DNA of 64,000 bases from Kiloniellaceae bacterium (GCA_021776195.1 JAJFGK010000105.1:1-64000); one strand, 5' to 3'. Shown: positions 15,176-24,122, counted from the first letter of the stretch. Notes: a model not told the origin generated them from the sequence alone. Numbers and translations: made by a program.

Positions 15176-16480
15176 ATGGAGTGGCTGACTGAATGGTTCG
15201 AGACGATCTCGCGGGTGGCGCTGACACTGCTGACCAGCCCGGATTTCTATATTCAGATTGTCATCGTCCTGGTGGCGCTGCCCCTGGCCTGGATCATCGC
15301 CTCCTATGCCCGCAAGCGCCTCAAGGTGTTTCGCGAGGAACCCCAGCCCGGGCCGCTTCAGGATCTGCGCGCGAAAATTTATCCGCTTCGGGAACTGCTG
15401 CTCCCGATAATGACCGCCGTCATTCTCGGTGTCGCCGCAGCGCTTAGTTCAGGTGTCGTTGGCGAGGCTTGGCTGGCCCGTGCCGCGCAAGGCGCCGCGT
15501 TCGTCTTTCTTGCCTTCAGCCTTGCCAAGCACTTCATCAAGAACGCCACGATTATCCTCGTCCTGAAATGGATAGGCGTGCCAATCGCCCTGCTCTACAT
15601 GATGGGCCTGCTCAGCGACGTCATTGAACATCTGGATGGCATTGCGTTCGAGGTGGGCAATATTCGGGTCACGCTCTACGCCGTTCTGCGCACTTTCGTT
15701 TTCGGCGTCATCCTGTTCTGGCTCGGCCGCTTGTCCAACACGACCGGGCAGCGCGTTATCCGGACCCAAACGGCCCTTGGTGCCGGCACGCGCGAAGTCG
15801 TCGCAAAGCTCTTCGAGATCGGCGTTTTCATTCTGATCTTCCTGTTACTGCTAAACGTGATGGGCATCGATTTGACGGCGCTGGCGGTGTTCGGCGGTGC
15901 ACTCGGCGTCGGTCTCGGCTTTGGGCTGCAGCAGATCGCCTCGAACTTCATATCCGGCATCATCATTCTGCTCGACCGTACCATCACCATCGGCGACTTC
16001 ATTGAACTAGAGGACGGCCGCTCCGGCACCCTGCGGGAGCTGACCATGCGCTCGGCGACCTTGGAGACATATGACGGCAAGGACATCATGGTGCCGAACG
16101 AACGCTTCATCACCACGGCCTTTGTCAACTGGACCCACAACAACAAGAAACAGCGATACTCCATACACTTCCAGGTGGCCTACAAGACCGACCTTGAGAA
16201 GATGTTCGAGATCGTCCGCGAAACCACCGCCAGCCATCCGAAAGTGCTCAGCGGTGACGATCTGCCGATCGCCGAGCGGCCCGATGCCGAAATCGAAGGC
16301 TTTGGTGACTCCGGTATCGATATACTGGTCGAATTCTGGATGGAAGGCATCGATGACGGCGACAACAGAGTCGGGGGCGACCTGATGCTGATGATCTGGT
16401 TGGCGCTCAAGGCCAACGGCATCGAGATCCCCTTCCCGCAACGCGAGGTCAAAGTCTTGGGCGAGCCGAATCTTTCCTGA
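15176..16480 (+). CDS. MscS-family small-conductance mechanosensitive channel
   Basis: A 434-aa membrane channel with about six transmembrane helices before the conserved pore. TM3 is the Gly/Ala-rich ALAVFGGALGVGLGFGLQQIASNFISGIIILLDRTITIGDFIELE (about residues 238-283), followed by the beta domain (SGTLRELTMRSATLETYDGKDIMVPN) and the mixed C-terminal cage. These channels open on membrane tension and release solutes during osmotic downshock. It is a larger MscS relative (MscS of E. coli is about 286 aa) with an extended N-terminus. It stands alone, with a CCGCGG inverted pair (16484-16520) just after the stop. Confidence 0.94.
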   Translation: MEWLTEWFETISRVALTLLTSPDFYIQIVIVLVALPLAWIIASYARKRLKVFREEPQPGPLQDLRAKIYPLRELLLPIMTAVILGVAAALSSGVVGEAWLARAAQGAAFVFLAFSLAKHFIKNATIILVLKWIGVPIALLYMMGLLSDVIEHLDGIAFEVGNIRVTLYAVLRTFVFGVILFWLGRLSNTTGQRVIRTQTALGAGTREVVAKLFEIGVFILIFLLLLNVMGIDLTALAVFGGALGVGLGFGLQQIASNFISGIIILLDRTITIGDFIELEDGRSGTLRELTMRSATLETYDGKDIMVPNERFITTAFVNWTHNNKKQRYSIHFQVAYKTDLEKMFEIVRETTASHPKVLSGDDLPIAERPDAEIEGFGDSGIDILVEFWMEGIDDGDNRVGGDLMLMIWLALKANGIEIPFPQREVKVLGEPNLS

Positions 16481-16661
16481 AACCGCGGATGAAGGTCCTT
16501 CGGGCCAGGGACCGCGGCGGCCTTTGGCGATCTGGCGGCAACAGGAGGCGCATAGAGAGCGATTGAACCGCGCCACCACCGACCGTCATAGGGCTTGATC
16601 GGACCGGGCGGGACGGGAGTAGAGTGGGGCCGATTGTTGCAACAGTATCCGGCGAGATCCC

Positions 16662-17525
16662 ATGACCACCCTGACCATCGAAAAGCTTCATCCCGACTTC
16701 GGCGCGCGGGTCACCGGCGCGGATCTGGCCGGCCCGCTGACCGAGAGCCTGCTGGAGGAAATCCGCGAGGCCATCGACCTCCATTCCTTCCTCTGCTTTC
16801 CGGGTCAGCGCCTCGACGACGCGACACAGCTGGCCTTCACCCAGGCCCTGGGCGAGCCGGAGGCCGAGCATGTCACCTTGGGGCGCGAGGGCCGGGTGGT
16901 CTTTTTCGGCACCATCGGCAACCTCGACGAGGCCGGCAACAAGCAGGGCAACGCCCATCCCGACACCAAGCACGCGCTCGGCAACAACATGTGGCATTCG
17001 GACTCCTCCTTCCGGGAGGTCCCGACCTATGTGACCATTACCCGCGCCGAGCAGGTGCCGGACGAGGGCGGCGAGACGGCCTTCATCAGCGGCCGGGCAG
17101 CCCACGCCCGGCTGTCGGCGGCGGATCAGGCTCGTATCGAGCCGCTCCGGGTGGTGCACGACTATGTCTATTCCCGCAGCAAGGTGGCCCAGGTTCATCC
17201 CGCTCACGCCGCATCGCTGCCGCCGGTCGAACAGAAACTGGTGCGACGCAACCCGCGAACCGGGGCCAGGAACTATTTCGTCGGCTCCCACGCCAAGTCC
17301 GTGGTCGGCTGGGGCGAGGCCGAGAGCCGTGAGCTGCTCGAGGACCTGCTGGCCCGGGCGACCCGGCCGGAGGATATCTACGCCCACCGCTGGCAGGCCG
17401 GGGATCTGGTGATCTGGGACAACCGCTGCCTGCTGCACCGCGGCCTGGGCTACGACGCCGACAAGTACCGCCGTTACATGCGCCAGACCCGGGTCCGCGG
17501 TGTCGGCTCTTCGCTGGTCGAGTGA
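16662..17525 (+). CDS. TauD/TfdA-family Fe(II)/2-oxoglutarate dioxygenase
   Basis: 287 aa, complete. The facial triad is visible as H-x-D in WHSDSSFREVP (about residue 110) and His in LLHRGLGYDADKYRRYMRQTRVRG with the 2-oxoglutarate Arg. The N-terminus TLTIEKLHPDFGARVTGADL is typical of the family, including TfdA/alkyl-sulfatase-like members. An unusual segment, RKV-like LVRRNPRTGARNYFVGSHAKSV, matches the 2,4-D/TauD side of the family. It is followed closely by the DUF309 gene (12 bp), suggesting a shared transcript. Confidence 0.92.
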   Translation: MTTLTIEKLHPDFGARVTGADLAGPLTESLLEEIREAIDLHSFLCFPGQRLDDATQLAFTQALGEPEAEHVTLGREGRVVFFGTIGNLDEAGNKQGNAHPDTKHALGNNMWHSDSSFREVPTYVTITRAEQVPDEGGETAFISGRAAHARLSAADQARIEPLRVVHDYVYSRSKVAQVHPAHAASLPPVEQKLVRRNPRTGARNYFVGSHAKSVVGWGEAESRELLEDLLARATRPEDIYAHRWQAGDLVIWDNRCLLHRGLGYDADKYRRYMRQTRVRGVGSSLVE

Positions 17526-17537
17526 GGGAGTGGCGTG

Positions 17538-18131
17538 ATGCAGGGTGACGGAGCCGCCCCATCAGCGCGTCTGGTGCCGGCACGCCTGCTGCCAGCCCGC
17601 TTGTTGCCAGATCGTCCACTGCCGCCCTACGCCTACCGGCCCGGCCACAACCCCCATCCGACCCGCGACCCGGGCGGCCATAGCCACCAAGCCAACCCCG
17701 AAGCGCCGACGCCGCTTGACCCGCCCGAGCCGGAGAACTGGCGCGCCAGCCCCGACTACCTCTACGGCATCGACCTCTTCAATAGGGGCTACTATTGGGA
17801 GGCGCACGAGGCCTGGGAAGGCCTCTGGGTCGCCTGCGGCCGCCAGGGCCCGACCGCGACCTACCTGCAGGCCCTGATCAACCTGGCCGCCGCCGGCTTC
17901 AAGGCGCGCTGGGGCAGCGACCGCGGCCTGAGGGCCAACGCCGGGACTGCCGCCCGCCTGTTCAAGAGCTTCGCCGCCCTGCGCGGGCCAGATGGCGGGC
18001 GCTTCATGGGCCTGGACGTCGCGGTGCTGGCCGCCTTCGCCGATCGGATGGCCAAGGGGCCGGCGTCTGGTGCCGCCAAGGCGGACGCAGGCGCGCCGCT
18101 GGGCTTCGACCTTCTCCTGCGGCCGGCGTAG
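17538..18131 (+). CDS. DUF309-family protein
   Basis: 198 aa. The C-terminal 115 residues carry the DUF309 signature: GIDLFNRGYYWEAHEAWEGLW, then TYLQALINLAAAGFKARWG. The H-E-x-W-E core is conserved across bacteria but no biochemical function is known. The N-terminal 70 residues are Pro/Ala/Arg-rich and start with a short reiteration (VPARLLPARLLPDRPLP), probably disordered. The ATG at 17538 is chosen over the GTG three bases earlier because GAGGGA lies upstream at usual spacing. Confidence 0.85.
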   Translation: MQGDGAAPSARLVPARLLPARLLPDRPLPPYAYRPGHNPHPTRDPGGHSHQANPEAPTPLDPPEPENWRASPDYLYGIDLFNRGYYWEAHEAWEGLWVACGRQGPTATYLQALINLAAAGFKARWGSDRGLRANAGTAARLFKSFAALRGPDGGRFMGLDVAVLAAFADRMAKGPASGAAKADAGAPLGFDLLLRPA

Positions 18132-18238
18132 GGCCATGGCGGGGTGACGCTAGAATGAGTGACATCAGATTGAGTTTCGTCGAACTCGGCCGCCCCGTCG
18201 GCACCCGAACGGGTGCTGGCTTCGGCGAGAGCTGAGCC

Positions 18239-18874
18239 ATGCCGCTGCAAAATCGCGTCACCCCCTTCGGCGAAATCGTGGTCGACCCGGCGCGCGGTCT
18301 TTTCACCGGCAACCGGGGCTGCCTTTGCGACTTGGCCGGCCAATTGGCGCGCCGTCGCTGGCGGCTCAAGGCCTGGATCACCTGCCGGCTGAGCTACAAG
18401 GGCGCGTGGCGCAAGGTGATGCAGCCCCGGGTCTGGACCGAGCTTTTCTTCCTCGACGAGGCCACGGCCCTGGCGGCAGGTCACCGGCCCTGCGCCTACT
18501 GCCGCCGGGACGACTACAACCGCTATCGCGAGGCCTGGGCCCGTGCCGAGGGTCTCGCCGCGCCGCCACGGGCTCCCGAGATGGACGCGCGGCTGCAGGG
18601 CGAGCGTCTGGCGCCCGACGGCGGCAAGGTCACCTATCGCGCCGCCCTGGCCGACCTGCCGGACGGCGCCATGGTGTGCCTGCCCGGATCGCCGGGCCGG
18701 GCCGCGTTGATCCAGGACGGGCGCCTGCTGGCCTGGTCGCCGGCGGGTTACGGGGAGCCGCGGGAGACGACGGCTGACACCGTCGAAGTGCTGACCCCGA
18801 AGTCCAGCGTCGCTGTCCTGGCGGCTGGCTACCGTCCCCTGCTGCATCCTATCGCCGTCGAGGAGCGACCATGA
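18239..18874 (+). CDS. Conserved hypothetical protein (MPLQNRVTPFGEI family)
   Basis: 211 aa, cytoplasmic. The N-terminus MPLQNRVTPFGEIVVDPARGLFTGNRG, the segment WTELFFLDEATALAAGHRPCAYCRRDDYNRY and the closing LTPKSSVAVLAAGYRPLLHP are strongly conserved-looking blocks that I associate with an uncharacterised alphaproteobacterial family. The C-A-Y-C pair near residue 84 followed by RRDDYNRYREAW could bind zinc. Its TGA overlaps the M24 gene start by four bases (18871-18874), so it heads the peptidase-like operon. Function unknown. Confidence 0.75.
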   Translation: MPLQNRVTPFGEIVVDPARGLFTGNRGCLCDLAGQLARRRWRLKAWITCRLSYKGAWRKVMQPRVWTELFFLDEATALAAGHRPCAYCRRDDYNRYREAWARAEGLAAPPRAPEMDARLQGERLAPDGGKVTYRAALADLPDGAMVCLPGSPGRAALIQDGRLLAWSPAGYGEPRETTADTVEVLTPKSSVAVLAAGYRPLLHPIAVEERP

Positions 18875-20043
18875 CCATGACCGAACCGAACGCCCCCTTT
18901 TCCCGCGCCGAGTACGAGGCGCGCCTGACCCGGCTGCGCGCCGGCCTGGCGGAGGCAGGCTTCGATGCCATGGTGCTCTTCGCCCAGGAGAGCCTCTACT
19001 ACCTGACCGGGTTCGACACCGGGGGCTATGTCTTCTTCCAGTGCGCGGTGGTGCCGGCCGACGGCGGGCCGATCACCCTGCTGACCCGACGCCCCGACCG
19101 CGACCAGGCGCGGGCGACCTCGATCATCCCCGATATTCGCCTCTGGTACGATGCCGAGACTGCCGACCCGGCGGGCGACCTGAAGGCGATCCTCGCGGAG
19201 AAGGGCCTGGAGGGTCGCCGGGTCGCGCTCGAGCTCGACACCTTCGGCCTGACCGGGGCCAACCACGAGAAGGTCCGATTGGCGCTGTCCGGCTTTTGCG
19301 CGACGGGGGACGGTTCGGCCATCACCCGGCGCCTGCGGCTGGTGAAATCGGCCGGCGAGATCGCCCTGATCCGTCAGGCCGCCGGGCTTTGCGACCGCGC
19401 CCTTGAGGCGATGATCGAGGCCGCCGAGCCGGGCATTCCCGATGCGACCCTGACGGCGATCTGCCTGCGCGAGATCCTGGAGGGCGGCGGCGACATGCCG
19501 CCGGCCGGGCCGCTGGTGAACTCCGGGTCGCGCTCGCCCTATGGCCGTGGCGTCGCCGGCACGCGCCGCCTCGAGGCCCGCGATCAGGTCGTTGTCGAGT
19601 TCGCCGCCACGGTGCGGCGCTACAACGTCTGCGTCGAGCGGACCATCGTGCTGGGCGAGCCGCCGGCCGCCTTGGTCGCCATGTACGAGGCGGCCAGCGA
19701 AGCGCTCGCCGCCATGACCGCCGCGGCCCGGCCGGGCAGTCCCCTGGGCCGGATCGACGAGGAGCACCGCCGGGTCTTCGATGCCGCGGGCTACCGTGAC
19801 AATCGCTTCGAGGCCTGCGGCTACTCCCTGGGCGCGACCTACCGGCCCTCCTGGATGGACGTGCCGCCGATGCTCTACAGCGGCAACCCCCTGCCGGCCG
19901 AGGCCGGCATGGTGCTCTTCCTCCACGCCATCGTCGGCGACGCCGAGGCCGGCCTTGCCGTCGGCCTGGGGCACACGCTCTTGATCACCGAAGGGGGCTG
20001 CGAGGTGCTGAACAAGGTGCCGCTGGCGCTGCACCGGCGCTAG
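18871..20043 (+). CDS. M24-family (creatinase/ectoine hydrolase-like) protein, metal ligands absent
   Basis: 390 aa with the two-part creatinase architecture: an N-terminal domain (SLYYLTGFDTGGYVFFQCAVV) and a C-terminal pita-bread domain from about residue 165. In Xaa-Pro peptidases five ligands bind two metals; here they are replaced (VVEFAATVRRYNVCVERT for the D-x-G/D segment, CGYSLG for GHG, MVLFLHAIV for the E-P-G). This matches creatinase and DoeA-type ectoine hydrolase, which act without metal on C-N bonds of small solutes. A close paralogue follows at 20287. The stop TAG is the first triplet of a TAGAGC repeat end. Confidence 0.85.
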   Translation: MTMTEPNAPFSRAEYEARLTRLRAGLAEAGFDAMVLFAQESLYYLTGFDTGGYVFFQCAVVPADGGPITLLTRRPDRDQARATSIIPDIRLWYDAETADPAGDLKAILAEKGLEGRRVALELDTFGLTGANHEKVRLALSGFCATGDGSAITRRLRLVKSAGEIALIRQAAGLCDRALEAMIEAAEPGIPDATLTAICLREILEGGGDMPPAGPLVNSGSRSPYGRGVAGTRRLEARDQVVVEFAATVRRYNVCVERTIVLGEPPAALVAMYEAASEALAAMTAAARPGSPLGRIDEEHRRVFDAAGYRDNRFEACGYSLGATYRPSWMDVPPMLYSGNPLPAEAGMVLFLHAIVGDAEAGLAVGLGHTLLITEGGCEVLNKVPLALHRR

Positions 20044-20073
20044 AGCGCTTCCATGTACCAAAGAAGTGCTCTC
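20041..20073 (+). repeat. Collapsed copy of the structured repeat (ends only)
   Basis: TAGAGCGCTT followed directly by CCATGTACCAAAGAAGTGCT: the outer 10 bases of the left arm joined to the right arm of the repeats at 35371 and 47811, leaving a small hairpin. The interior (about 240 bp) is missing. It supplies the TAG stop codon of the upstream M24 gene. Confidence 0.65.
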
Positions 20074-20119
20074 GGAAGCGAGGTTTCGCGTTTGCTTGGA
20101 GGTGGTGGAGAAGCCGCCC

Positions 20120-20235
20120 CACCCCTACCCGGCGCTGTCGCGCCGACCTCCCCCGTCAAGGGTGAGGTAAAGAAGAAGAGTGAAGACGTCCTCATGTCCC
20201 TTCCCCCTCGACGGGGGAAGGCTAGGATGGGGGTG
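20120..20235. repeat. Imperfect palindromic intergenic repeat
   Basis: A 116-bp segment running from CACCCCTACCC to ATGGGGGTG, in which CTCCCCCGTCAAGGG on the left is the inverse-type partner of CCTTCCCCCTCGACGGGG on the right. It is Pyr-rich on one half and Pur-rich on the other. Such sequences recur between genes in many alphaproteobacteria. No gene in it; a spacer or RNA-stability role is possible. Confidence 0.6.
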
Positions 20236-20286
20236 ACTCTCCGGCCTTGCGCGAGCAAGGGCGGAGCAAGCGTGGGGCCCTAGATT

Positions 20287-21456
20287 ATGACTGATCGGCA
20301 CGGATTCAAAACCTTCGAGGATGCCGAGCACCGCGGCCGCCTGGCCCGCGCGCAAGCGGCCCTGCAGGGAGCCGGTTTGGACGCCGTGGTCTGTGTCGGC
20401 CCGGAACTGCTCTATTACTTCACCGGTTACGACGCCCACACCCACTTCAGCCAGCAGGCCCTGATAATCGGCGCCAGGGACGCCGAACCGACCCTGATCC
20501 ACCGCGATGTCGATGAAGGCAACGCGCTGGAGTCCGCCTGGGCGCGCGACCGCCGGGTCTATCATCACGGCCCAGACGATCCGGCCCAACTGGTCGCCCA
20601 AGCCTGCCGCGAGCGGGCGGCGGGCGGCGGGCGCATCGGGCTCTGCCTGAATAGCTATGCCCTGCCGGCGTCCAACGGTCTGGCCCTCCTGGAGGCCCTG
20701 AAACCGCTGGAGGTGGCCGATGCCTCCGCCCTGATGGAAGGTCTGCGGCTGGTCAAGTCGCCGGCCGAGGTCGCTCTGATTCGCGAGGCCGGGCGTTTCG
20801 CCGAGGCGGGCTTGGACGCGGCGCGATCAAGCCTGCGTCCCGGTATCACCGAGATCCAGGCGGCCGGGGCGATTGAAAAGACGATGCGCGAGCTTGGCTC
20901 GGAATACCCCGCCATGCCGGTTTGGCTGGCCGGCGGGCCGCGCGCCAGGGGCGCTCACAAGACGCCCAGAGACCGGGTCATCGAGGCCGGCGAGCGGGTG
21001 AAGATGGAGTTCGCCGGGGTCAAGGCGCGCTACCACGCGGTCACCATGCAGACCCTCTGGGTCGGCGGCGAACCCGCAGCCGGCGGACGCCGAGCCTATG
21101 AGGCCGCCGCCGAATCGCTCCGGACAGGGAGCGCGGCCATCGCCGTCGGGGCGCCGGTTGCCGCCGCCGAGGATGCGGCCTTTGCCGTGCTGGCGGCGGC
21201 AGGCTTCGACGTGGCGACCCATTCGCGCTTTGGCTACGGCGTCGGCATCGCCTACCCGCCGACCTGGCTCGAGTCTCTCGACATCACCCGCGCCTCGGAC
21301 GCTCGATTCGAGAGCGGCATGAGCTTTGTGCTGCACGCCTCGGTCCGCGATCCGGAGGAAAACCTTGGATTGCTGATCGGCGGCGCCTATTTGCTTACCG
21401 CGGAGAAGGGTCTCGAGTGCCTCTCTGGCGGGCCGCTGGCGCTGGCGGTAGTTTAG
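20287..21456 (+). CDS. M24-family (creatinase/ectoine hydrolase-like) protein, second copy
   Basis: 389 aa, tandem paralogue of the preceding M24 gene. The N-domain has ELLYYFTGYDAHTHFSQQALII; the catalytic domain has VKMEFAGVKARYHAVTMQTLWVG, SRFGYGVGIAYPPTWLESLDI and MSFVLHASVRD. As in the first copy the metal-binding Asp, His and Glu are missing. The SRFGYGVGIAYPP-W stretch resembles DoeA ectoine hydrolase (SR-GY-IGL-YPPDW) more than the first copy does. The two may form a heteromer or act on related amide substrates; inferred. Confidence 0.86.
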   Translation: MTDRHGFKTFEDAEHRGRLARAQAALQGAGLDAVVCVGPELLYYFTGYDAHTHFSQQALIIGARDAEPTLIHRDVDEGNALESAWARDRRVYHHGPDDPAQLVAQACRERAAGGGRIGLCLNSYALPASNGLALLEALKPLEVADASALMEGLRLVKSPAEVALIREAGRFAEAGLDAARSSLRPGITEIQAAGAIEKTMRELGSEYPAMPVWLAGGPRARGAHKTPRDRVIEAGERVKMEFAGVKARYHAVTMQTLWVGGEPAAGGRRAYEAAAESLRTGSAAIAVGAPVAAAEDAAFAVLAAAGFDVATHSRFGYGVGIAYPPTWLESLDITRASDARFESGMSFVLHASVRDPEENLGLLIGGAYLLTAEKGLECLSGGPLALAVV

Positions 21457-21461
21457 GGCCG

Positions 21462-22004
21462 ATGGCCGGCCCGATCCTAAAGACCGAACGTCTGACCTTG
21501 GAGCCCATGGCCGCCCGACATTTCGAGGCCCTGGCAACCCTGCGCGCCGACCCGGCGGTCATGGCCGCGATGCAGTTCGGCGCCGAGACACGCGAGCAGA
21601 CGCAAGAGACCCTGGAAGCCTACCGGGCCTCGTGGCGCGACGAGGGCTTCGGGGCCTGGGCCATCCTCGATGCCGCCAGCGGCGCTTTTCTCGGCGAGAC
21701 CGGCCTCAGGCGGCGCCCGGCGGGAGTCCCGGGGGGCGGTAGCGTGGCACTGCGCATCGCGCTCGCAAAAGGCGCCCAAGGCCGCGGGCTGGCCGGCGAG
21801 GCGGTGGCCGCCGTGCTCGCCTTTGCCTTCGAGCAGTTGGGCCTGGCGCGAGTCACCGCGGCATCGCGCCGGGACAACGCCGCCTCGGTGCATCTGCTTC
21901 GGCGGGCCGGTTTCGCGGCCGAGAACGACACGACCGATGCCGGCCTGGCGCGCTTTGCCATCGCCACGGCGGACTGGCGGGAAAGGACAAGAAACCATGA
22001 GTGA
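21462..22004 (+). CDS. GNAT-family acetyltransferase (RimJ/RimL-like)
   Basis: 180 aa. Starts MAGPILKTERLTLEPMAARHFEALATL, the classic RimJ/RimL N-terminus; the CoA loop is LAKGAQGRGLAGEAVAAVLAFAF and motif B is RVTAASRRDNAASVHLLRRAGF. Members acetylate N-termini, amino sugars or small amines; in this operon a role in processing an amine released by the M24 enzymes is conceivable but only inference. It starts five bases after the M24 stop, and its 3' end overlaps the next gene by eight bases. Confidence 0.9.
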   Translation: MAGPILKTERLTLEPMAARHFEALATLRADPAVMAAMQFGAETREQTQETLEAYRASWRDEGFGAWAILDAASGAFLGETGLRRRPAGVPGGGSVALRIALAKGAQGRGLAGEAVAAVLAFAFEQLGLARVTAASRRDNAASVHLLRRAGFAAENDTTDAGLARFAIATADWRERTRNHE

Positions 22005-22875
22005 GGAACGAGATCTGGAGACCTGCCTGGCGCCGCTTCGGGACCTGCAACCGCCCGCGGCACCCCTGCCGGCCGGTGCCTGCGACAGCCACGCCCATGT
22101 CATCGGCCCGCTCGCCGACTATCCCTTGACCCCGGCGCGCAGCTACGAACCGGCGCTCTGCCCGCCTGCGGCCTACGACGCCATGCTCGATCACTTGGGG
22201 CTCGGCCGGGGTGTCCTGGTGCAGCCGAGCGTCTACGGCACCGATAACCGGCTCTGCCTGGAGACCGTGTCCGGCGATCTGGACCGGCTGCGCGCCGTCG
22301 TGGTTGTCGATCCGGAAGTTTCCGACAGGGCCCTGAAGGCGATGCACCTCCAGGGCGCCCGTGGATTTCGCCTCAACCTGCTGTTCGGCGGCGGCGTCGG
22401 TCTGGCGGCCTTGGAGCGTCTCGCCGCCAAGACCGCGGCGCTGGGCTGGCACGCCCAACTGCTGATCGACCTGCGCGGCCTGGCGGAGTTGCGCCCTCGG
22501 ATCGAGGCCCTGCCGGTGCCCGTGGTGTTCGACCACATGGGCCACTTCCCGGCCGAGCTGGGAACCGATTGGGAGGGTTTCGCGGCCATGGTCGAGCTGG
22601 CCCGGGCCGGCAAGGCCTGGATCAAGGTCTCGGGCGCCTACCGACTTGCCGCCGGCGGGGTGCCTCACGACGCGGTCAGACCCCTTGCCGAGGCGCTGTT
22701 CGATCGGGTTCCCGAACGGCTGGTGTGGGGCTCCGACTGGCCCCATGTCGGGCTCAGCGAGGCGATGCCCGACACCGGCGCGCTGCTGAACGAGTTCCTC
22801 GCCTGGTGTCCCGACGAGGCGCTGCGCGCCCGCATCCTGCGGGACAATCCGGTGGAACTCTACGGGTTCGCGTGA
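21997..22875 (+). CDS. Amidohydrolase-2 family hydrolase (LigI / 2-pyrone-4,6-dicarboxylate lactonase-like)
   Basis: 292 aa TIM-barrel hydrolase. The metal-site H-x-H is CDSHAHVIGP at about residue 30; VFDHMGHF supplies the mid-barrel His, and LVWGSDWPHVG the catalytic Asp. The arrangement matches the LigI group, which opens cyclic lactones of aromatic degradation, usually with one or no metal. It ends the operon 18239-22875. The substrate may instead be a cyclic amide or lactone linked to the M24 substrates. Confidence 0.87.
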   Translation: MSEERDLETCLAPLRDLQPPAAPLPAGACDSHAHVIGPLADYPLTPARSYEPALCPPAAYDAMLDHLGLGRGVLVQPSVYGTDNRLCLETVSGDLDRLRAVVVVDPEVSDRALKAMHLQGARGFRLNLLFGGGVGLAALERLAAKTAALGWHAQLLIDLRGLAELRPRIEALPVPVVFDHMGHFPAELGTDWEGFAAMVELARAGKAWIKVSGAYRLAAGGVPHDAVRPLAEALFDRVPERLVWGSDWPHVGLSEAMPDTGALLNEFLAWCPDEALRARILRDNPVELYGFA

Positions 22876-22910
22876 CTGGGGCGAGACCAAGGCAAGGCCG
22901 GCACGGAAGG

Positions 22911-22971
22911 CACAGAGACGACACGGAGGGCAGGGAGAAGAGATTTTCTTTTATGCCCTGTTCTCTCTGTG
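22911..22971. repeat. Intergenic nested inverted repeat
   Basis: CACAGAGA (22911-22918) pairs with TCTCTGTG (22964-22971) and, inside, GGGCA (22928-22932) with TGCCC (22954-22958) around an AT-rich loop AGATTTTCTTTT. It lies between two convergent genes and could serve as a bidirectional terminator. The sequence resembles widespread CACAGAGA-type intergenic repeats. Confidence 0.5.
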
Positions 22972-23012
22972 CAGTCCTCTCTGCGTTCTGTGTCGAGCTT
23001 CCTTAGGTCGGC

Positions 23013-24122
23013 CTATTCCGCCGCCGCGGCGATGCCCTGGGCCGGGCGCTGTTCGATCGGCGGGTCGGTGACGCCCTTGGCGGCCAGTTCCCTTTGCACC
23101 GCCGGGATGATCTCGCCGCCCAGGGCCTCCAGGGAGCGCATCACCCGCGCGCTGGGCACGCCGCCGAGCTGCAGGTTACAGAGCACATGGGAGTGCGCCA
23201 TCACGGCCTGGTCCTCCAGCAGCGTTTCGATGCAGTGCTCGACCGGCCCGATGATGTAGTTCGCGACCATCTCCTCGATGGTCGGCTCGCCCTCGGAGGG
23301 GATGTCGTCGATGTAGATGCCCTGGCCGGTGGCGTGGCCGAGGCGAAAGGCGAGCGAGACCCGCGAGGAGTAGCGCGCCCGCTCCGCCGCGTCGATCGCC
23401 TCGGCCTTGTCGTCGGTGACGTGAAGGAAGCGCATCAGGCCCAGCGGCATGGCGGCCGGGTCGCGGCCGGCGGCGGCCCACTTGTCGGCCAGGGCCTGGC
23501 GTGCCGGCAGGACCGAGGCGGTCGGTTTCCACGACGGCGTCATCATCGGCACATAGCCGCAGTGGGCCATGCGGTCCAGCAGGGTCGGGTGCATGCCGGC
23601 GATCCAGATCTCCGGCATCGGCTGCTGTAGGGCGCGGCTGGCGATCGGCGTTTCCGGGTAGTCGTAGAAGCGCCCGTGATACTCGAAGGACTCCTGGGTC
23701 AGGCCCAGCTCGATGACGTCCAGCGCCTCCATGGTGCGCGCCATCACGTCGCCGTCGAGGACGGTGCGGAAACGCTCGAACTCGTAGGCCTGATAGCCGC
23801 TGCCGATGCCCAGCACCAGACGGCCGCCGGAGAGCTGGTCGACCATGCCGATCTCCTGCACCAGCCGGGTCGGCTCATAGAGCGGCAGAACCACGACCGA
23901 GGACCCCAGGCGAATCCGGTTGGTCTGGCCGGCGAAGTAGGCCGCCGCCATCAGCGGCGAGGGGCAAAGGGAATAGTTGGTGAAGTGGTGCTCGGCGAAC
24001 CAGGCGGTCTCGAAGCCGGCTTGCTCGGCCAGACGGACCTGATCCGCCGTATCGGCGAAGACCCTGGCCGGGGTCCAGCTCGCGTCGCGCGCCTGCATCA
24101 GATTGAAGAGATCGAACTTCAT
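23013..24122 (-). CDS. LLM-class (luciferase-like) flavin-dependent oxidoreductase
   Basis: 369 aa TIM-barrel monooxygenase of the bacterial luciferase superfamily. Seen: MKFDLFNLMQARD, ETAWFAEHHFTNYSLCPSPLMAAAYFAGQTNRIRLGSSVVVLPLYEPTRLVQEIGMVDQLSGGRLVLGIGSGY (the conserved E-H-H and G-x-G-x-G flavin segments), and the IEEMVANYIIGPVEHCIETL region. It uses reduced FMN from a separate reductase to oxidise an unknown substrate. No flavin reductase is adjacent. It is convergent with the amidohydrolase operon. Confidence 0.92.
   Translation of the reverse strand: MKFDLFNLMQARDASWTPARVFADTADQVRLAEQAGFETAWFAEHHFTNYSLCPSPLMAAAYFAGQTNRIRLGSSVVVLPLYEPTRLVQEIGMVDQLSGGRLVLGIGSGYQAYEFERFRTVLDGDVMARTMEALDVIELGLTQESFEYHGRFYDYPETPIASRALQQPMPEIWIAGMHPTLLDRMAHCGYVPMMTPSWKPTASVLPARQALADKWAAAGRDPAAMPLGLMRFLHVTDDKAEAIDAAERARYSSRVSLAFRLGHATGQGIYIDDIPSEGEPTIEEMVANYIIGPVEHCIETLLEDQAVMAHSHVLCNLQLGGVPSARVMRSLEALGGEIIPAVQRELAAKGVTDPPIEQRPAQGIAAAAE

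Noticed and set aside
18155..18235. 26-codon frame just before the conserved hypothetical gene (MSDIRLSFVELGRP...)
   Set aside because: Its stop is close to the next ATG, as for a leader peptide, but the ribosome site is weak and no attenuator structure or biased codon run is present.
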